Assembly (NCBI GenBank): GCA_005402585.1
Contig: BIFP01000021.1
Location: 1-64,000, forward strand
Reading direction: 5' to 3'
Source: Micromonosporaceae bacterium KJ-029
GTDB lineage: Bacteria > Actinomycetota > Actinomycetes > Mycobacteriales > Micromonosporaceae
Length of the DNA: 64,000 nt
This document shows, in pieces, positions 54,565 to 63,615 of this stretch. Position numbers and translations under genes: made by a program. The stretch's first letter is position 1; the number at the start of each line of letters is the position of its first letter. The notes beneath the pieces were generated by a model that ran no database searches, was not told the DNA's origin, and saw only the letters and a program-made list of their open reading frames with translations.

Positions 54565-55113
54565 TCAGCCGGTTGCATTCTCGCAGGTCAGGACGATCTC
54601 GCCGAGTGGTCGCCGGTGACGTAGGGCGGTCTCGTCGGCCAGCAGGTCGGCCGGGAGGCTCAGCGGATCGCCGAGTTGCCCGACCGCCACCACCACGTAC
54701 GGTCGCACGTCGCCGGGCAGGTCGAGGTCGGCGACCAGGCCGGCACGGTCGAGATTGGTCACCTGGCGTACGTGCAGCCCCAGCGCGGTGGCCTGCACGG
54801 TCAGGTGGGCCACCGCCTGACCCAGGTCGTACGCCACGAACCGGTGGCCTGTGCGGGGGTGCGCGGCGAGCACCAGGGCGCTGGCCCGCGCGGCCCACCG
54901 CTGTTCCGCCGCCGGCAGGTTGACCAGGATCCGCTTGAACGTCTCGTCGTCGCGGTGCCCGAGCGCGAACCGCCAGGGTTGCCGGTTTCCCACCGACGGT
55001 GCCCAGCGTGCCGCCTCCAGCAGGGTCGCCGCCTCGGTTTGGGCCAGTTCGGCATCCGGGTCGAAGGAACGGGGGCTCCACCGAAACGCGAGCAGCGGGG
55101 TGAGGTCGGCCAT
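54565..55113 (-). CDS. nitroreductase family protein
   Basis: 182 residues. FMN-binding fold: FRWSPRSFD near the N-terminus, EAARWAPSVGNRQPWRF (about 36-52), and a C-terminal RRPLGEIV. The basic residues of these motifs bind the FMN phosphate. Likely NAD(P)H-dependent reductase of unknown substrate. ATG 55113 gives the family start; weak ribosome site. Confidence 0.85.
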   Translation of the reverse strand: MADLTPLLAFRWSPRSFDPDAELAQTEAATLLEAARWAPSVGNRQPWRFALGHRDDETFKRILVNLPAAEQRWAARASALVLAAHPRTGHRFVAYDLGQAVAHLTVQATALGLHVRQVTNLDRAGLVADLDLPGDVRPYVVVAVGQLGDPLSLPADLLADETALRHRRPLGEIVLTCENATG

Positions 55114-55197
55114 GCGAAGAGGGTCCCGTATGGGCGTTTTCGTGGCGATGGTGGGGTGGACGAATGTGGGCAACAGCACCCGTAACGGGATCGGTGG

Positions 55198-56034
55198 TTA
55201 GGGCGTTCCCGCGTCCGGTGAAGAGGAGTCCGGGCTGGTCCCGGGGTCGCCGTCGCTCGGGTCGGTGCCGGCCGGGTCGGTGGGGGGCGGCTCGGGGCCC
55301 AGCGGCTCGCCCTCGACCACCGGCCCGGCCAACTGCACGGTGGCCGGCGCCGGCTCGGGCGGCGCGGTCAGCGTCAGCGTGCCGAACGCCGTGCGGACCG
55401 CAGTCGGGGTGCCGTCGGCGTCGAAGCAATAGATCCCCACGTCCAGCGGAGGGTTGATCGACGCCGTGGTGGTCTCCACCGAGTAGCAGGAGCCGATGGC
55501 CCCGGGCGGGGCCGTGGCCGGCGAGACCGACAGCGGGGCCCGCCGGTCGGTCAACACGTCGAGCCAGTCGGTGAACGGGTGCTGCACCCGGGGGTCGAGC
55601 CGCCGGGGCAGCGTGTCGTCCCGCTCGCCGAGACGTACGCAGCTCGCCGGCTCGGGCCGGGCCGCGGAGGGCAGCGCGCACTGGAACAGCCCGTCGGCCG
55701 TCGCCGCGAGCGAGATGTCCGCCGCGCCGCCGAGCGCACCACCCGGCACGTCCACCCGCCAACTGCCGTCGTTCGCGCTGGTCACCAGGATCGAGCGGTC
55801 GGCGGCCCCATCGGTCACGAGCGCGTACCGGGCGACCATGTGTCGATCCTGCGCGGCTGCGGCAAGGGCGGCCAACTCGTCGCGGGCCGCGTCCAGCCCC
55901 ACGGGCCGTGGTGCGGCGCTCGGGGGCGGCGGCGGTTCGGCGGGCGGGTCGGCCGAGCAGCCGGCGAACAGCACGGGCAGGGCGAGCGCGAGCGGGGCGG
56001 TCAGGCGTCGGGCCGGACGGTTGGCGGCGTACAC
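55198..56034 (-). CDS. lipoprotein of unknown function
   Basis: 278 residues. Signal with lipobox VLFAGC, then a Pro-rich spacer, a domain at about 45-225 with Cys residues ([37 protein letters not shown]) that could form two disulfides, and a Pro/Asp/Ser-rich C-terminal tail. GTG 56034. No family recognised. Divergent from lysC. Confidence 0.78.
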   Translation of the reverse strand: MYAANRPARRLTAPLALALPVLFAGCSADPPAEPPPPPSAAPRPVGLDAARDELAALAAAAQDRHMVARYALVTDGAADRSILVTSANDGSWRVDVPGGALGGAADISLAATADGLFQCALPSAARPEPASCVRLGERDDTLPRRLDPRVQHPFTDWLDVLTDRRAPLSVSPATAPPGAIGSCYSVETTTASINPPLDVGIYCFDADGTPTAVRTAFGTLTLTAPPEPAPATVQLAGPVVEGEPLGPEPPPTDPAGTDPSDGDPGTSPDSSSPDAGTP

Positions 56035-56256
56035 CCGGTCATTCTCGGCGTTGCGGCCGGCTTCCGGACACCCCTGGGGAGGTCGACGTTTGCGGCGTGT
56101 CGCGCACCACCCCCGCCGCCCGGCCGGGCCGGATCGTGGGATCACCTGACCCGGCGGTCAGAGCGGCCCGATACCCTGAGGTCGTCCGACCCGCGCCGCC
56201 GGCCCCGGTGCCGGCGGCGTCGGCACGCTCAGGGCAACCGGGAGGGAGTGCACCCC

Positions 56257-57522
56257 GTGGCACTCGTGGTGCAGAAGTACGGCGGGTCCTCCGTCGCCAA
56301 CGCCGAGCGGATCAAGCGCGTGGCCGAGCGGATCGTCGCGGCCCGCAAAGCCGGCGACGACGTGGTGGTCGTGGTCTCGGCGATGGGCGACACCACCGAC
56401 GAGCTGCTCGACCTGGCCAACCAGGTAAGCCCGCTGCCCCCGGGGCGAGAGCTGGACATGCTACTCACCGCCGGGGAGCGGATCTCCATGGCGTTGCTCG
56501 CCATGGCGATCCACAACCTGGGGTACGAAGCCCGCTCGTTCACCGGTTCGCAGGCGGGCGTGATCACCACCTCGGTGCACGGCCGGGCACGGATCATCGA
56601 TGTCACCCCGGGGCGGCTCAAGGGCGCGCTGGACGAGGGCGCCGTGGTCATCGTCGCCGGCTTCCAGGGCGTCTCGCAGGACACCAAGGACGTCACCACC
56701 CTGGGCCGTGGTGGATCGGACACCACTGCGGTGGCGCTGGCCGCCGCGCTCCGTGCCGACGTGTGCGAGATCTACACCGACGTTGACGGGGTCTTCACCG
56801 CCGACCCGCGGATCGTTCCGAACGCCCGGCACATCAAGCAGATCACGTACGAGGAGATGCTGGAGCTGGCCGCCTGCGGCGCGAAGGTGCTGCACCTGCG
56901 GAGCGTGGAGTACGCCCGCCGGGCGGAGCTGCCGATCCACGTGCGTTCGTCATACTCGACCAACACCGGCACCATGGTCACCGGATCGATGGAGGACCTT
57001 CCAGTGGAACAGGCACTGATCACCGGGGTGGCTCACGACCGCAGCGAGGCCAAGATCACCATCGTCGGGGTGCCCGATGAGCCGGGTGCCGCCGCGCGGA
57101 TCTTCGACACGGTCGCGAGCGCTGAGATCAACATCGACATGATCGTGCAGAACGTCTCCACCGAGGGCACCGGCCGCACGGACATCTCCTTCACCCTGCC
57201 GAAGACCGACGGCCCCACCGCGATGGCCGCGCTGAGCAAGATCCAGGAAACGGTCAACTTCAAGGGCCTGCTCTACGACGACCACGTCGGCAAGGTCTCC
57301 CTGATCGGCGCCGGGATGCGGTCGCACCCCGGTGTCGCCGCCGGCTTCTTCGCCGCGCTGGGCCAGGCCGGCGTGAACATCGAGATGATCTCCACCTCGG
57401 AGATCCGGGTCTCCGTGGTCTGTCGGGACACCGACCTCGACGCCGCGGTCCGCGCCATCCACGAGGCGTTCGACCTCGGCGGTGACACCGAAGCCGTGGT
57501 GTACGCGGGGACGGGACGGTAG
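56257..57522 (+). CDS. lysC: aspartate kinase (alpha subunit; beta subunit starts within)
   Basis: 421 residues. [20 protein letters not shown] at the N-terminus, catalytic amino-acid kinase domain (1-250) with [20 protein letters not shown], then two ACT domains. First step of the aspartate pathway to Lys, Thr, Met and diaminopimelate. GTG 56257 after GGGAGGG. As in corynebacterial LysC, a second start GTG at 57004 (ATGGAGGACCTTCCA before it) would give a 172-residue regulatory beta subunit in the same frame. Cotranscribed with asd (6-base gap). Confidence 0.96.
   Translation: MALVVQKYGGSSVANAERIKRVAERIVAARKAGDDVVVVVSAMGDTTDELLDLANQVSPLPPGRELDMLLTAGERISMALLAMAIHNLGYEARSFTGSQAGVITTSVHGRARIIDVTPGRLKGALDEGAVVIVAGFQGVSQDTKDVTTLGRGGSDTTAVALAAALRADVCEIYTDVDGVFTADPRIVPNARHIKQITYEEMLELAACGAKVLHLRSVEYARRAELPIHVRSSYSTNTGTMVTGSMEDLPVEQALITGVAHDRSEAKITIVGVPDEPGAAARIFDTVASAEINIDMIVQNVSTEGTGRTDISFTLPKTDGPTAMAALSKIQETVNFKGLLYDDHVGKVSLIGAGMRSHPGVAAGFFAALGQAGVNIEMISTSEIRVSVVCRDTDLDAAVRAIHEAFDLGGDTEAVVYAGTGR
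57004..57522 (+). CDS. aspartate kinase beta subunit (internal in-frame start)
   Basis: GTG at 57004 with GGAGG 7 bases upstream starts [20 protein letters not shown], the ACT-domain regulatory part (172 residues). The size equals the known corynebacterial beta chain. The alpha2beta2 form binds Lys and Thr for feedback control. Evidence for internal initiation is the site and the family precedent. Confidence 0.7.
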   Translation: MEQALITGVAHDRSEAKITIVGVPDEPGAAARIFDTVASAEINIDMIVQNVSTEGTGRTDISFTLPKTDGPTAMAALSKIQETVNFKGLLYDDHVGKVSLIGAGMRSHPGVAAGFFAALGQAGVNIEMISTSEIRVSVVCRDTDLDAAVRAIHEAFDLGGDTEAVVYAGTGR

Positions 57523-57528
57523 CCCGCG

Positions 57529-58590
57529 GTGGCTGGGCTGCCCACCCTGGCCGTGGTCGGGGCGACGGGGGCCGTCGGCACGGTGATGTGTGAGCTGCTC
57601 ACCGGGCGGCGCAACGTGTGGGGCGAGATCCGCCTGCTGGCCTCCGAGCGGTCGGCCGGGCGGAAGGTGCGCTGCCGGGGCGAGGAACTGACCGTCCAGG
57701 CGCTGTCCGAGGCGGCGCTCGACGGCGTGGACGTGGCGATGTTCGACGTCCCGGACGAGGTCTCCGCGCACTGGGCGCCGATCGCGGTGAGCCGCGGCGC
57801 GGTGGTGGTGGACAACTCCGGCGCCTTCCGGATGGACCGGGACGTCCCGCTGGTGGTGCCGGAGATCAATCCGGAGCAGCTGCGCGACCGGCCCCGGGGC
57901 ATCGTCGCCAACGCGAACTGCACCACCCTCGCGATGATCATCGCGGTCGCCCCGCTGCACCGCGAGTACGGCCTCCGTGAGCTGGTGCTCGCCTCGTACC
58001 AGGCGGTGTCCGGCGCGGGTCAGGTCGGCGCGGACACCTTGCACGACCAGTTGACCAAGGTGGCGGGCGACCGGCTGCTCGGCTCGCGTACCGGCGACGT
58101 GCGGCAGGCGGTCGGTGACGACCTCGGCCCGTTCCCCGCCCCGATGGCGCTCAACGTGGTGCCGTGGGCCGGCTCGCTGGCCGACGGTGACTGGTCGTCC
58201 GAGGAGATGAAGATGCGCAACGAGTCGCGCAAGATCCTCGGGATGCCCGACCTCAAGGTCTCCGCCACCTGCGTACGGGTGCCGGTGGTGACCGGCCACT
58301 CGGTCGCGGTGCACGCCGTCTTCGCCACCGAGATCGACGCCGACGGTGCCCGCGGGGTGCTGCGCAACGCGCCCGGGGTGATCGTGGTGGACGACCCGGC
58401 GGCCGGGGAGTTCCCGATGCCGATCGACGCGGTCGGCACCGATCCGTCCTGGGTCGGCCGGATCCGCCGGGCCCTCGACGACCCCCGCGCGTTGGACTTC
58501 TTCGTCACCGGCGACAACCTCCGCAAGGGCGCCGCCCTCAACACCGCCCAGATCGCCGAACTCCTCGCCGAAGAACTAACCCACCCCTGA
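57529..58590 (+). CDS. asd: aspartate-semialdehyde dehydrogenase
   Basis: 353 residues. NADP site GATGAVGTVMCELL at the N-terminus, active-site Cys in NANCTT (about residue 130), SYQAVSGAG, and the substrate His region RVPVVTGHSVAVHAVF. Reduces aspartyl phosphate to aspartate semialdehyde after LysC. GTG 57529 immediately after lysC. Confidence 0.96.
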   Translation: MAGLPTLAVVGATGAVGTVMCELLTGRRNVWGEIRLLASERSAGRKVRCRGEELTVQALSEAALDGVDVAMFDVPDEVSAHWAPIAVSRGAVVVDNSGAFRMDRDVPLVVPEINPEQLRDRPRGIVANANCTTLAMIIAVAPLHREYGLRELVLASYQAVSGAGQVGADTLHDQLTKVAGDRLLGSRTGDVRQAVGDDLGPFPAPMALNVVPWAGSLADGDWSSEEMKMRNESRKILGMPDLKVSATCVRVPVVTGHSVAVHAVFATEIDADGARGVLRNAPGVIVVDDPAAGEFPMPIDAVGTDPSWVGRIRRALDDPRALDFFVTGDNLRKGAALNTAQIAELLAEELTHP

Positions 58591-58613
58591 CCGGCAGGAC
58601 ACGACCCACGCCC

Positions 58614-60038
58614 CTAGGCGGCGGAAAGGCGGACGCCGTCGCGGCCTTGGCGTTTCACGGCGTAGAGGGCCTGGTCGGCGCGGCGCAGGGTCAGCTCGGG
58701 TGATTCGCCCGGCCGGGGCAGGGCGACGCCGATGCTGATCGTGCGGCCGATCCGGCGGGCCGCCTCGGTGAGTCGTTCGGCGACCCGTACCGCCTCCTCC
58801 GGGCGGCTCACCTCGATCACCGCGACGAACTCGTCGCCGCCGATCCGGTACAACTCGTCCCCCTGGCGTAGCGCACCCTCCAGGGCCCGGGCCAGACCGA
58901 TCAGCACGCGGTCACCCGCCTGGTGGCCGTACGTGTCGTTGACGGTCTTGAAGCCGTCGACGTCGATCGCCAGCAGAGCGGTACGCCCGGGGGTCGCGGC
59001 GGCGATCCGCTGCCCGAACGGGCCGGTGTGCCGTAGCCCGGTGAGCGGGTCGGAGCTGGCCTGCTCGCGTAGCCGGTCCAGGGTGCGCAGCCGGTCCAGG
59101 CAGCTCCACGCCTGGCCGGCCAGCAGCTCCAGCAGGTTGACCGTGGTGGGATCCGGGCGGAGTAGCCGCTCGTCGGCCACCAGCAGCACCCCACCGTTCC
59201 CGGCCGGACCGACCGGCACCGCCACCAGCGTGCGTACCCCGGCCCGGACCAGCGGCTCGTGCTCGGCGGTGGGCGGGTGGCCGGCCTCGCCGAGGGTGTA
59301 GCCGGCACCATACCGGTGGGCCCGGTCGTTGATGCGCCGTAGCGCCTGCGCGCCCGCCTCGGTCAACTCGGCGCGCATCCGGGCCTCCAGGTCGCCGGGG
59401 GCGACCGTCGGGGCGCCGAGCCGCGGGCCGTTACGGCCGGCGAGCACCAGGACGGCCGCGGCGAGGGCCGATACGTCCCGGGCGGCCCCGATCGCGGCGG
59501 CCATCAGGTCCCACTCGGTGCTCGCGGCGGTCATCGCGGAGGCGTGCCGGAGCAGCTTCTCGCCGCGGCTCTCGGCCGGCCCGCCGAGCGCCAGGATCCG
59601 GGCGCCGAGGCGGGCGGCCACCCGCTCGGCCGTCGTCCGCCAGGACCCGAGGTCGGCCGGGCCGGTCCACTGCAAATCGAGTACGCCGATGGCTCGACCC
59701 GCCGGATCCAGCACCGGTACGCACACCTCGGCGGTGACGTCGGGGCGTACCGGGATGTGGTCGGGGTCGGCCGTGACATCCGGGACGACGGCCGGCTTGC
59801 CGCCGGTGTGGACCCGGCCGACGATCCCGGCGTCCGGCGCGACAGTGGCGAAGACCTGCCAGGAGCCGGTGGCGGCGACGCAACGCAGCCGGCCGTGGAC
59901 GCGTAGCAGGACGGCGATGGTGGCGGGTGTGTACCGGGCCAGCGCGGCGACGGTCGCCTGGCAGACCTCGGTGACGGTCGACGCCATGGGCAGGCGGACC
60001 GTGACGTCACGGATGACTTGCTGGTGATCCACTCGCAC
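58614..60038 (-). CDS. diguanylate cyclase with GAF domains
   Basis: 474 residues. GAF domain at about 20-150 (TVTEVCQATVAALARYTPATIAVLL), a second GAF-like region at about 175-310, and a GGDEF domain from about 315 with IGGDEFVAV (about 398-406). RQGD stands five residues before GGDEF, the RxxD product-inhibition (I) site. Cytoplasmic sensor making c-di-GMP. GTG 60038. Divergent from the CpdA-like gene. Confidence 0.9.
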   Translation of the reverse strand: MRVDHQQVIRDVTVRLPMASTVTEVCQATVAALARYTPATIAVLLRVHGRLRCVAATGSWQVFATVAPDAGIVGRVHTGGKPAVVPDVTADPDHIPVRPDVTAEVCVPVLDPAGRAIGVLDLQWTGPADLGSWRTTAERVAARLGARILALGGPAESRGEKLLRHASAMTAASTEWDLMAAAIGAARDVSALAAAVLVLAGRNGPRLGAPTVAPGDLEARMRAELTEAGAQALRRINDRAHRYGAGYTLGEAGHPPTAEHEPLVRAGVRTLVAVPVGPAGNGGVLLVADERLLRPDPTTVNLLELLAGQAWSCLDRLRTLDRLREQASSDPLTGLRHTGPFGQRIAAATPGRTALLAIDVDGFKTVNDTYGHQAGDRVLIGLARALEGALRQGDELYRIGGDEFVAVIEVSRPEEAVRVAERLTEAARRIGRTISIGVALPRPGESPELTLRRADQALYAVKRQGRDGVRLSAA

Positions 60039-60119
60039 GTCGTTCCAGGTCGGGGTACGTTCCGGCCGGTGCCGGGTCGCCGATCAAGCGTACTCACGCT
60101 GGTCGGAAGCGGTCTGGCT

Positions 60120-60152
60120 TCGTACACATGTGCTATCCACAGGCTGTGGACG
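60120..60152 (+). promoter_or_regulatory. 33-bp conserved motif, copy 2
   Basis: TCGTACACATGTGC then TATCCACAGGCTGTGGACG; 32 of 33 bases equal copy 1 (36917-36949, minus strand). Lies 67 bases upstream of the metallophosphoesterase gene in the same orientation relative to the gene as copy 1. It contains the perfect inverted repeat TCCACAG-G-CTGTGGA. Confidence 0.65.
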
Positions 60153-60219
60153 TGGCCTGTGGGCCGTGCGCGGAGGGCCGCGACGATAGCGTGGGATCTC
60201 CCGGTCGAGTGGAGGCCCG

Positions 60220-60999
60220 ATGCTCATTGCCCACCTCAGCGATCCACACCTGACCACCGGCGCGCTCGGCGCCGAGCCGGCCGCCGGGCTGCACCGTGCG
60301 CTGGGCCGGGTGCTGGCGCTGGAACCTCGGCCCGACTGCGTGGTCATCACCGGCGACCTGGCCGACCACGGCCGCCCCGACGAGTACGCCGTGCTGCGCG
60401 AGGTGATCGGCCGCTTCCCGTTGCCGGTGCACCTGGTCACCGGCAACCACGACGACCGGGAGTCGCTGCTCGACGCCTTCGGCGGCACCCCCTGGCTCGG
60501 CGGCGGCTTCTCGGCGTACTACCAGGTCGATCACCCCGGGGCGACCGTGGTGGTGCTCGACTCGCTCGTCCCCGGTACGGACGGCGGGCGGCTCGGCGAC
60601 GAGCAACTCGCCTGGCTCGACGGGGTGCTGGCGGCGCGCCCGGAGGTGCCGGCCGTCGTCTGCCTGCACCACCCGCCGATCGAGGTCGGCATTCCGGCCG
60701 CCGATGCGATTCGGCTCGCCGACGGCGCGGCGCTCGCCGAGGTGCTCCTCCAGCACCCCAACGTGATACGCGTCGCCGCCGGGCACCTGCACCGGCCGGT
60801 GACCGCGGCCTTCGCCGGCACGGTGCTCACCGTCGCCCCGAGCACCTGGCGGCAGGCCACGCTGACGATGGGTGTTGACGAGCAGATCGGCTGGGTCGCC
60901 GAGCCGACCGCTCTGCTGCTGCACCGGGTCACCGAATCCGGGTGTGTCACGCACACCGTCCAGGTCAGCCACACCGCCGGCATGACCTGCGGTTTCTGA
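60220..60999 (+). CDS. CpdA-like class III metallophosphoesterase
   Basis: 259 residues. Metal motifs HLSDPHL (about 5-11), VITGDLADHG, TGNHDDRES, HHPPIEVG, and AGHLHRP. These match the cyclic-nucleotide phosphodiesterase CpdA family; the actual substrate may be cAMP or other phosphoesters. ATG 60220 with GTGGAGG upstream. The 33-bp motif 68 bases before the start may control it. Confidence 0.88.
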   Translation: MLIAHLSDPHLTTGALGAEPAAGLHRALGRVLALEPRPDCVVITGDLADHGRPDEYAVLREVIGRFPLPVHLVTGNHDDRESLLDAFGGTPWLGGGFSAYYQVDHPGATVVVLDSLVPGTDGGRLGDEQLAWLDGVLAARPEVPAVVCLHHPPIEVGIPAADAIRLADGAALAEVLLQHPNVIRVAAGHLHRPVTAAFAGTVLTVAPSTWRQATLTMGVDEQIGWVAEPTALLLHRVTESGCVTHTVQVSHTAGMTCGF

Positions 61000-61374
61000 C
61001 CGCACCCGGGGCTACCTCACGCTGCTTGCGGCCACGACTCGCGGCGGTCCTCTGCTGCCCACCCCGTAGCCTGTCGGCGGCGCCCGCCGACAGGACAGCG
61101 GTCGACGCCGGACGGTCCACAGTGGCGATCGAATGCGGGCTATGATCAGCCGTTCGGTCGGCCGGTCGCGGACCCGCGCCGAGCCGCAACGCCCGGACCG
61201 GCCGCCGGGCCAGAGCCGGCCGGATGCCGATGGACAGCCGCACGGCCGTAATCGTTGGCACGGTGTACGCAGGTGTTCACGTTGCCGATGTCACGTCGCT
61301 AGCCTCGCTCCGTCACGCGTCGGCGTGGCAGATCCGCGCCGGCATCCCGGCGCCGTAAGTGGGGGTAACAACGC
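61000..61374. other. gene-free stretch
   Basis: No supported gene in 375 bases. Visible items: GCGCCGG-CATC-CCGGCGC hairpin-like sequence near 61337-61355 and GTGGGGGTAA before the lamin-tail gene start. No riboswitch class recognised. Confidence 0.5.
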
Positions 61375-61833
61375 ATGACGAGAAGGCTCCTCGGGCTCGT
61401 GGCCGCGCTCACCGTCGCGGTGGGCGGTTCGCTGGCCGTCGCCACCCCGGCGCAGGCCGCCACCCCGGCCATCGAGATCACGAAGGTCTACTACGACTCG
61501 CCGGGTGTGGACAACCGCTCCAACGCCAGCCTCAACGCCGAGTGGGTGCGGCTGACCAACCGGCGTTCCACCACCATCAACCTGAAGAACTGGACGCTGC
61601 GGGACAAGGCCAACCACGTCTACAAGTTCAGCGGGGACTTCAAGCTCGCCAAGGGCAAGAGTGTGGTCATCCACACCGGCAAGGGCAAGAACACCGCTGG
61701 CCACCGCTACTGGGGCTCGGGCAACTACATCTGGAACAACACGGGCGACACCGCGTACCTGCGCAACGCCGGCGGCAAGCTGATCGACTCGTGCAAGTGG
61801 ACGAAGAAGGGCAACGGCTACACCAACTGCTGA
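61375..61833 (+). CDS. secreted lamin-tail domain (LTD) protein
   Basis: 152 residues. Signal peptide (LLGLVAALTVAVGGSLAVATPAQA) ending near residue 29, then an Ig-like LTD domain: IEITKVYYDSPGVDN, EWVRLTNRRSTTINLKNWTL, KFSGDFKLAKGKSVVIHTG, DTAYLRNAGGKLIDSC. The domain occurs in secreted bacterial nucleases and stand-alone proteins; the lone domain has no known activity. Two Cys (DSCKW and terminal C) could pair. ATG 61375. Confidence 0.9.
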   Translation: MTRRLLGLVAALTVAVGGSLAVATPAQAATPAIEITKVYYDSPGVDNRSNASLNAEWVRLTNRRSTTINLKNWTLRDKANHVYKFSGDFKLAKGKSVVIHTGKGKNTAGHRYWGSGNYIWNNTGDTAYLRNAGGKLIDSCKWTKKGNGYTNC

Positions 61834-61839
61834 GCCACC

Positions 61840-61871
61840 GGTGCCGGCGCACACTCGGGTGGGCCGGCGCC
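61840..61871 (+). terminator. hairpin after the lamin-tail gene
   Basis: GGTGCCGGC and GCCGGCGCC pair over 9 bp (one G-T) across a 14-nt loop, starting 7 bases past the stop. No T-run; moderate support. Confidence 0.5.
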
Positions 61872-62017
61872 GCCCCGGCCGGTTGACTCGCGGTTGCCTT
61901 CGGCAAGGCGCGCTCGAAAAGGCCGGGGGCGGCGGAAAGCGAAGCGGATCACTATCGTGGAACGATGAGCGCGATGGTGGTCGTCCCGAGCCCGGTCGAG
62001 GGGCCGATGCGGATCGG

Positions 62018-62473
62018 GTGGTAGGGGTCGTGCCGAGGCGCGCAGTCCCCGTGCTGATGGTGGCGTTGCTGCTGGCTACGCCGGTGGCGACGGCCTGGCT
62101 CGTCGGTGACCTGACCAACGGGGAGGCCCGCCGTCTGGCCGCCGAGGGGGAGTCGCTCGACTACGTCGTACGCCCGGTCAGCCTCGGCGCGACGGGCGAC
62201 CGGGTGGTCGGCGTGCTGGCCTGTGTGCTGGTGGTCGTCTCGCTGGCGCTGCTGATCCGCGCCACCGCCACCCGCACGCTCAATTCCCGCCGGTGGACGG
62301 TGATCGTTCCGCTGATGCTGGCCGGCGTGCTGATCGGTTTCGCCTGGCGGGTGGTGACCGCCGGGGCGATCGGTGCCAACATCGGCGCGGGTCTCGTGGT
62401 CTTCGCCGGCGGCCCGGCGTTGCTGATCCTGCTCGTCATCGCCGCCGTGCAGACGCTCAGACTGCGCCGTTGA
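62018..62473 (+). CDS. four-helix membrane protein, unknown
   Basis: 151 residues with about four hydrophobic helices (AVPVLMVALLLATPVATAWLV, VVGVLACVLVVVSLALLI, WTVIVPLMLAGVLIGFAW, AGLVVFAGGPALLILLVIAAV). No family recognised. GTG at 62018 or 62030 are possible starts. A 19-codon ATG frame (61965-62024) overlaps the start and may be a leader. Confidence 0.65.
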   Translation: MVGVVPRRAVPVLMVALLLATPVATAWLVGDLTNGEARRLAAEGESLDYVVRPVSLGATGDRVVGVLACVLVVVSLALLIRATATRTLNSRRWTVIVPLMLAGVLIGFAWRVVTAGAIGANIGAGLVVFAGGPALLILLVIAAVQTLRLRR

Positions 62474-62517
62474 CAGGCGTGACAGCGACGATTGCCGTGA
62501 TGGTCAGGCAGAACGCC

Positions 62518-62550
62518 AGAGGGCACATCCAGCGACTGGATGTGCCCTCT
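62518..62550. terminator. terminator hairpin after tRNA-Pro
   Basis: A 15-bp perfect stem AGAGGGCACATCCAG, loop CGA. It is 4 bases past the tRNA 3' end on the minus strand and 44 past the stop of the plus-strand membrane protein gene. Confidence 0.85.
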
Positions 62551-62554
62551 CACC

Positions 62555-62631
<77 letters not shown>

Positions 62632-62645
62632 AGGCGTGCCGACAA

Positions 62646-62673
62646 ATAGTAGCCCACCCGCCTCCGGGGTCAA
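62646..62673 (-). promoter_or_regulatory. tRNA-Pro promoter
   Basis: TTGACC (-35, 62668-62673) and TACTAT (-10, 62646-62651) on the minus strand with a 16-base spacer, 14 bases before the tRNA. Good match to the housekeeping consensus. Confidence 0.7.
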
Positions 62674-62696
62674 ACTCGGTACCCCGGGGCGGGCGG

Positions 62697-63590
62697 TCAG
62701 CGCGGGATCAGCGTCAGCAGGCTGGCCTCCGGCGGGCAGGCGAAGCGGACCGGGGCGGTCGGATGGGTGCCGAGGCCGGCGGAGACGTGCAGCCAGGAGT
62801 CCGAGCCGGGCCACCGGTGCAGGCCCTTCGCCATCGACCGGGGCAACCCGCAGTTGGTCACCAGCGCCCCCACTCCCGGCACGCACACCTGGCCACCGTG
62901 GGTGTGGCCGGCGAGCAGCAGCCCGAAGCCGTCGGCGGCCATCTCGTCGAGCAGCGCCGGCTCGGGGGAGTGGGTCAGGGCGATGGAGAGGTCGGCCGAG
63001 GAAGCCACCGGGCCGGCCACCGCGCCGTAGTCGTCCCGTTCGACGTGCGGGTCGTCGACCCCGGCCATGTCGATCGCCCGGCCGCCGGCCTTGATCGTTA
63101 CGCGATGGTTGTTGAGGTCCGCCCAGCCGGCGCCGGTGAGCACGTCGCGCAGTTCCTCGGAGGGCAGCTCGATCCCCTCGGCGTACTCCCGGTCGGGCAG
63201 GAAATAGCTGAACGGGTTCTTCCAGACCGGCCCGGTGTAGTCGTTTGAGCCGAAGACGAACGCGCCCGGGTAGTCGAGCAGCGGTTGCAGCGCCCGCAGC
63301 ACCCCCGGCACCGCCCCGGGGTGGGCCATGTTGTCCCCCGTTACCACGACCAGGTCGGGGTCGAGGGCAGCCAGCGACGCGACCCACTGCTGCTTGCGTA
63401 GCTGATTGGGGGTCATGTGCAGGTCCGACAGGTGCAGCACGCGCAGCGGCTCGGTGCCGGTCGGGAGCACCGGAACATCGAAGCGCCGGAGCGTGAACAT
63501 GTTGCGTTCGACGAGCGACGCGTACGCCAGGGCGGCGGCGCCCGTCGCGACGGTGGCGGTCGCAAGCCGGAATAGTGTGCGCTTTCGCAT
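62697..63590 (-). CDS. membrane-anchored metallophosphoesterase
   Basis: 297 residues. N-terminal helix ([21 protein letters not shown]) anchors it. Metal motifs HLSDLHM (about 53-59), [20 protein letters not shown] in place of GNHD, LTHSPEP, and [11 protein letters not shown]. The YkuE-like family acts outside the membrane on phosphoesters. ATG 63590; weak ribosome site. Divergent from the GatB/YqeY gene 25 bases away. Confidence 0.88.
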   Translation of the reverse strand: MRKRTLFRLATATVATGAAALAYASLVERNMFTLRRFDVPVLPTGTEPLRVLHLSDLHMTPNQLRKQQWVASLAALDPDLVVVTGDNMAHPGAVPGVLRALQPLLDYPGAFVFGSNDYTGPVWKNPFSYFLPDREYAEGIELPSEELRDVLTGAGWADLNNHRVTIKAGGRAIDMAGVDDPHVERDDYGAVAGPVASSADLSIALTHSPEPALLDEMAADGFGLLLAGHTHGGQVCVPGVGALVTNCGLPRSMAKGLHRWPGSDSWLHVSAGLGTHPTAPVRFACPPEASLLTLIPR

Positions 63591-63615
63591 GCCGATCAGG
63601 GTAGTTTGACCGTCC

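Noticed and set aside
61000-61374. Riboswitch (for example ydaO/c-di-AMP) before the lamin-tail gene
   Set aside because: Secreted wall proteins often have one in actinobacteria, but the conserved core motifs could not be found here.
61841-62017. N-terminal extension of the four-helix membrane protein
   Set aside because: Arg/Gly-rich, crosses a terminator hairpin, and has no ribosome site.
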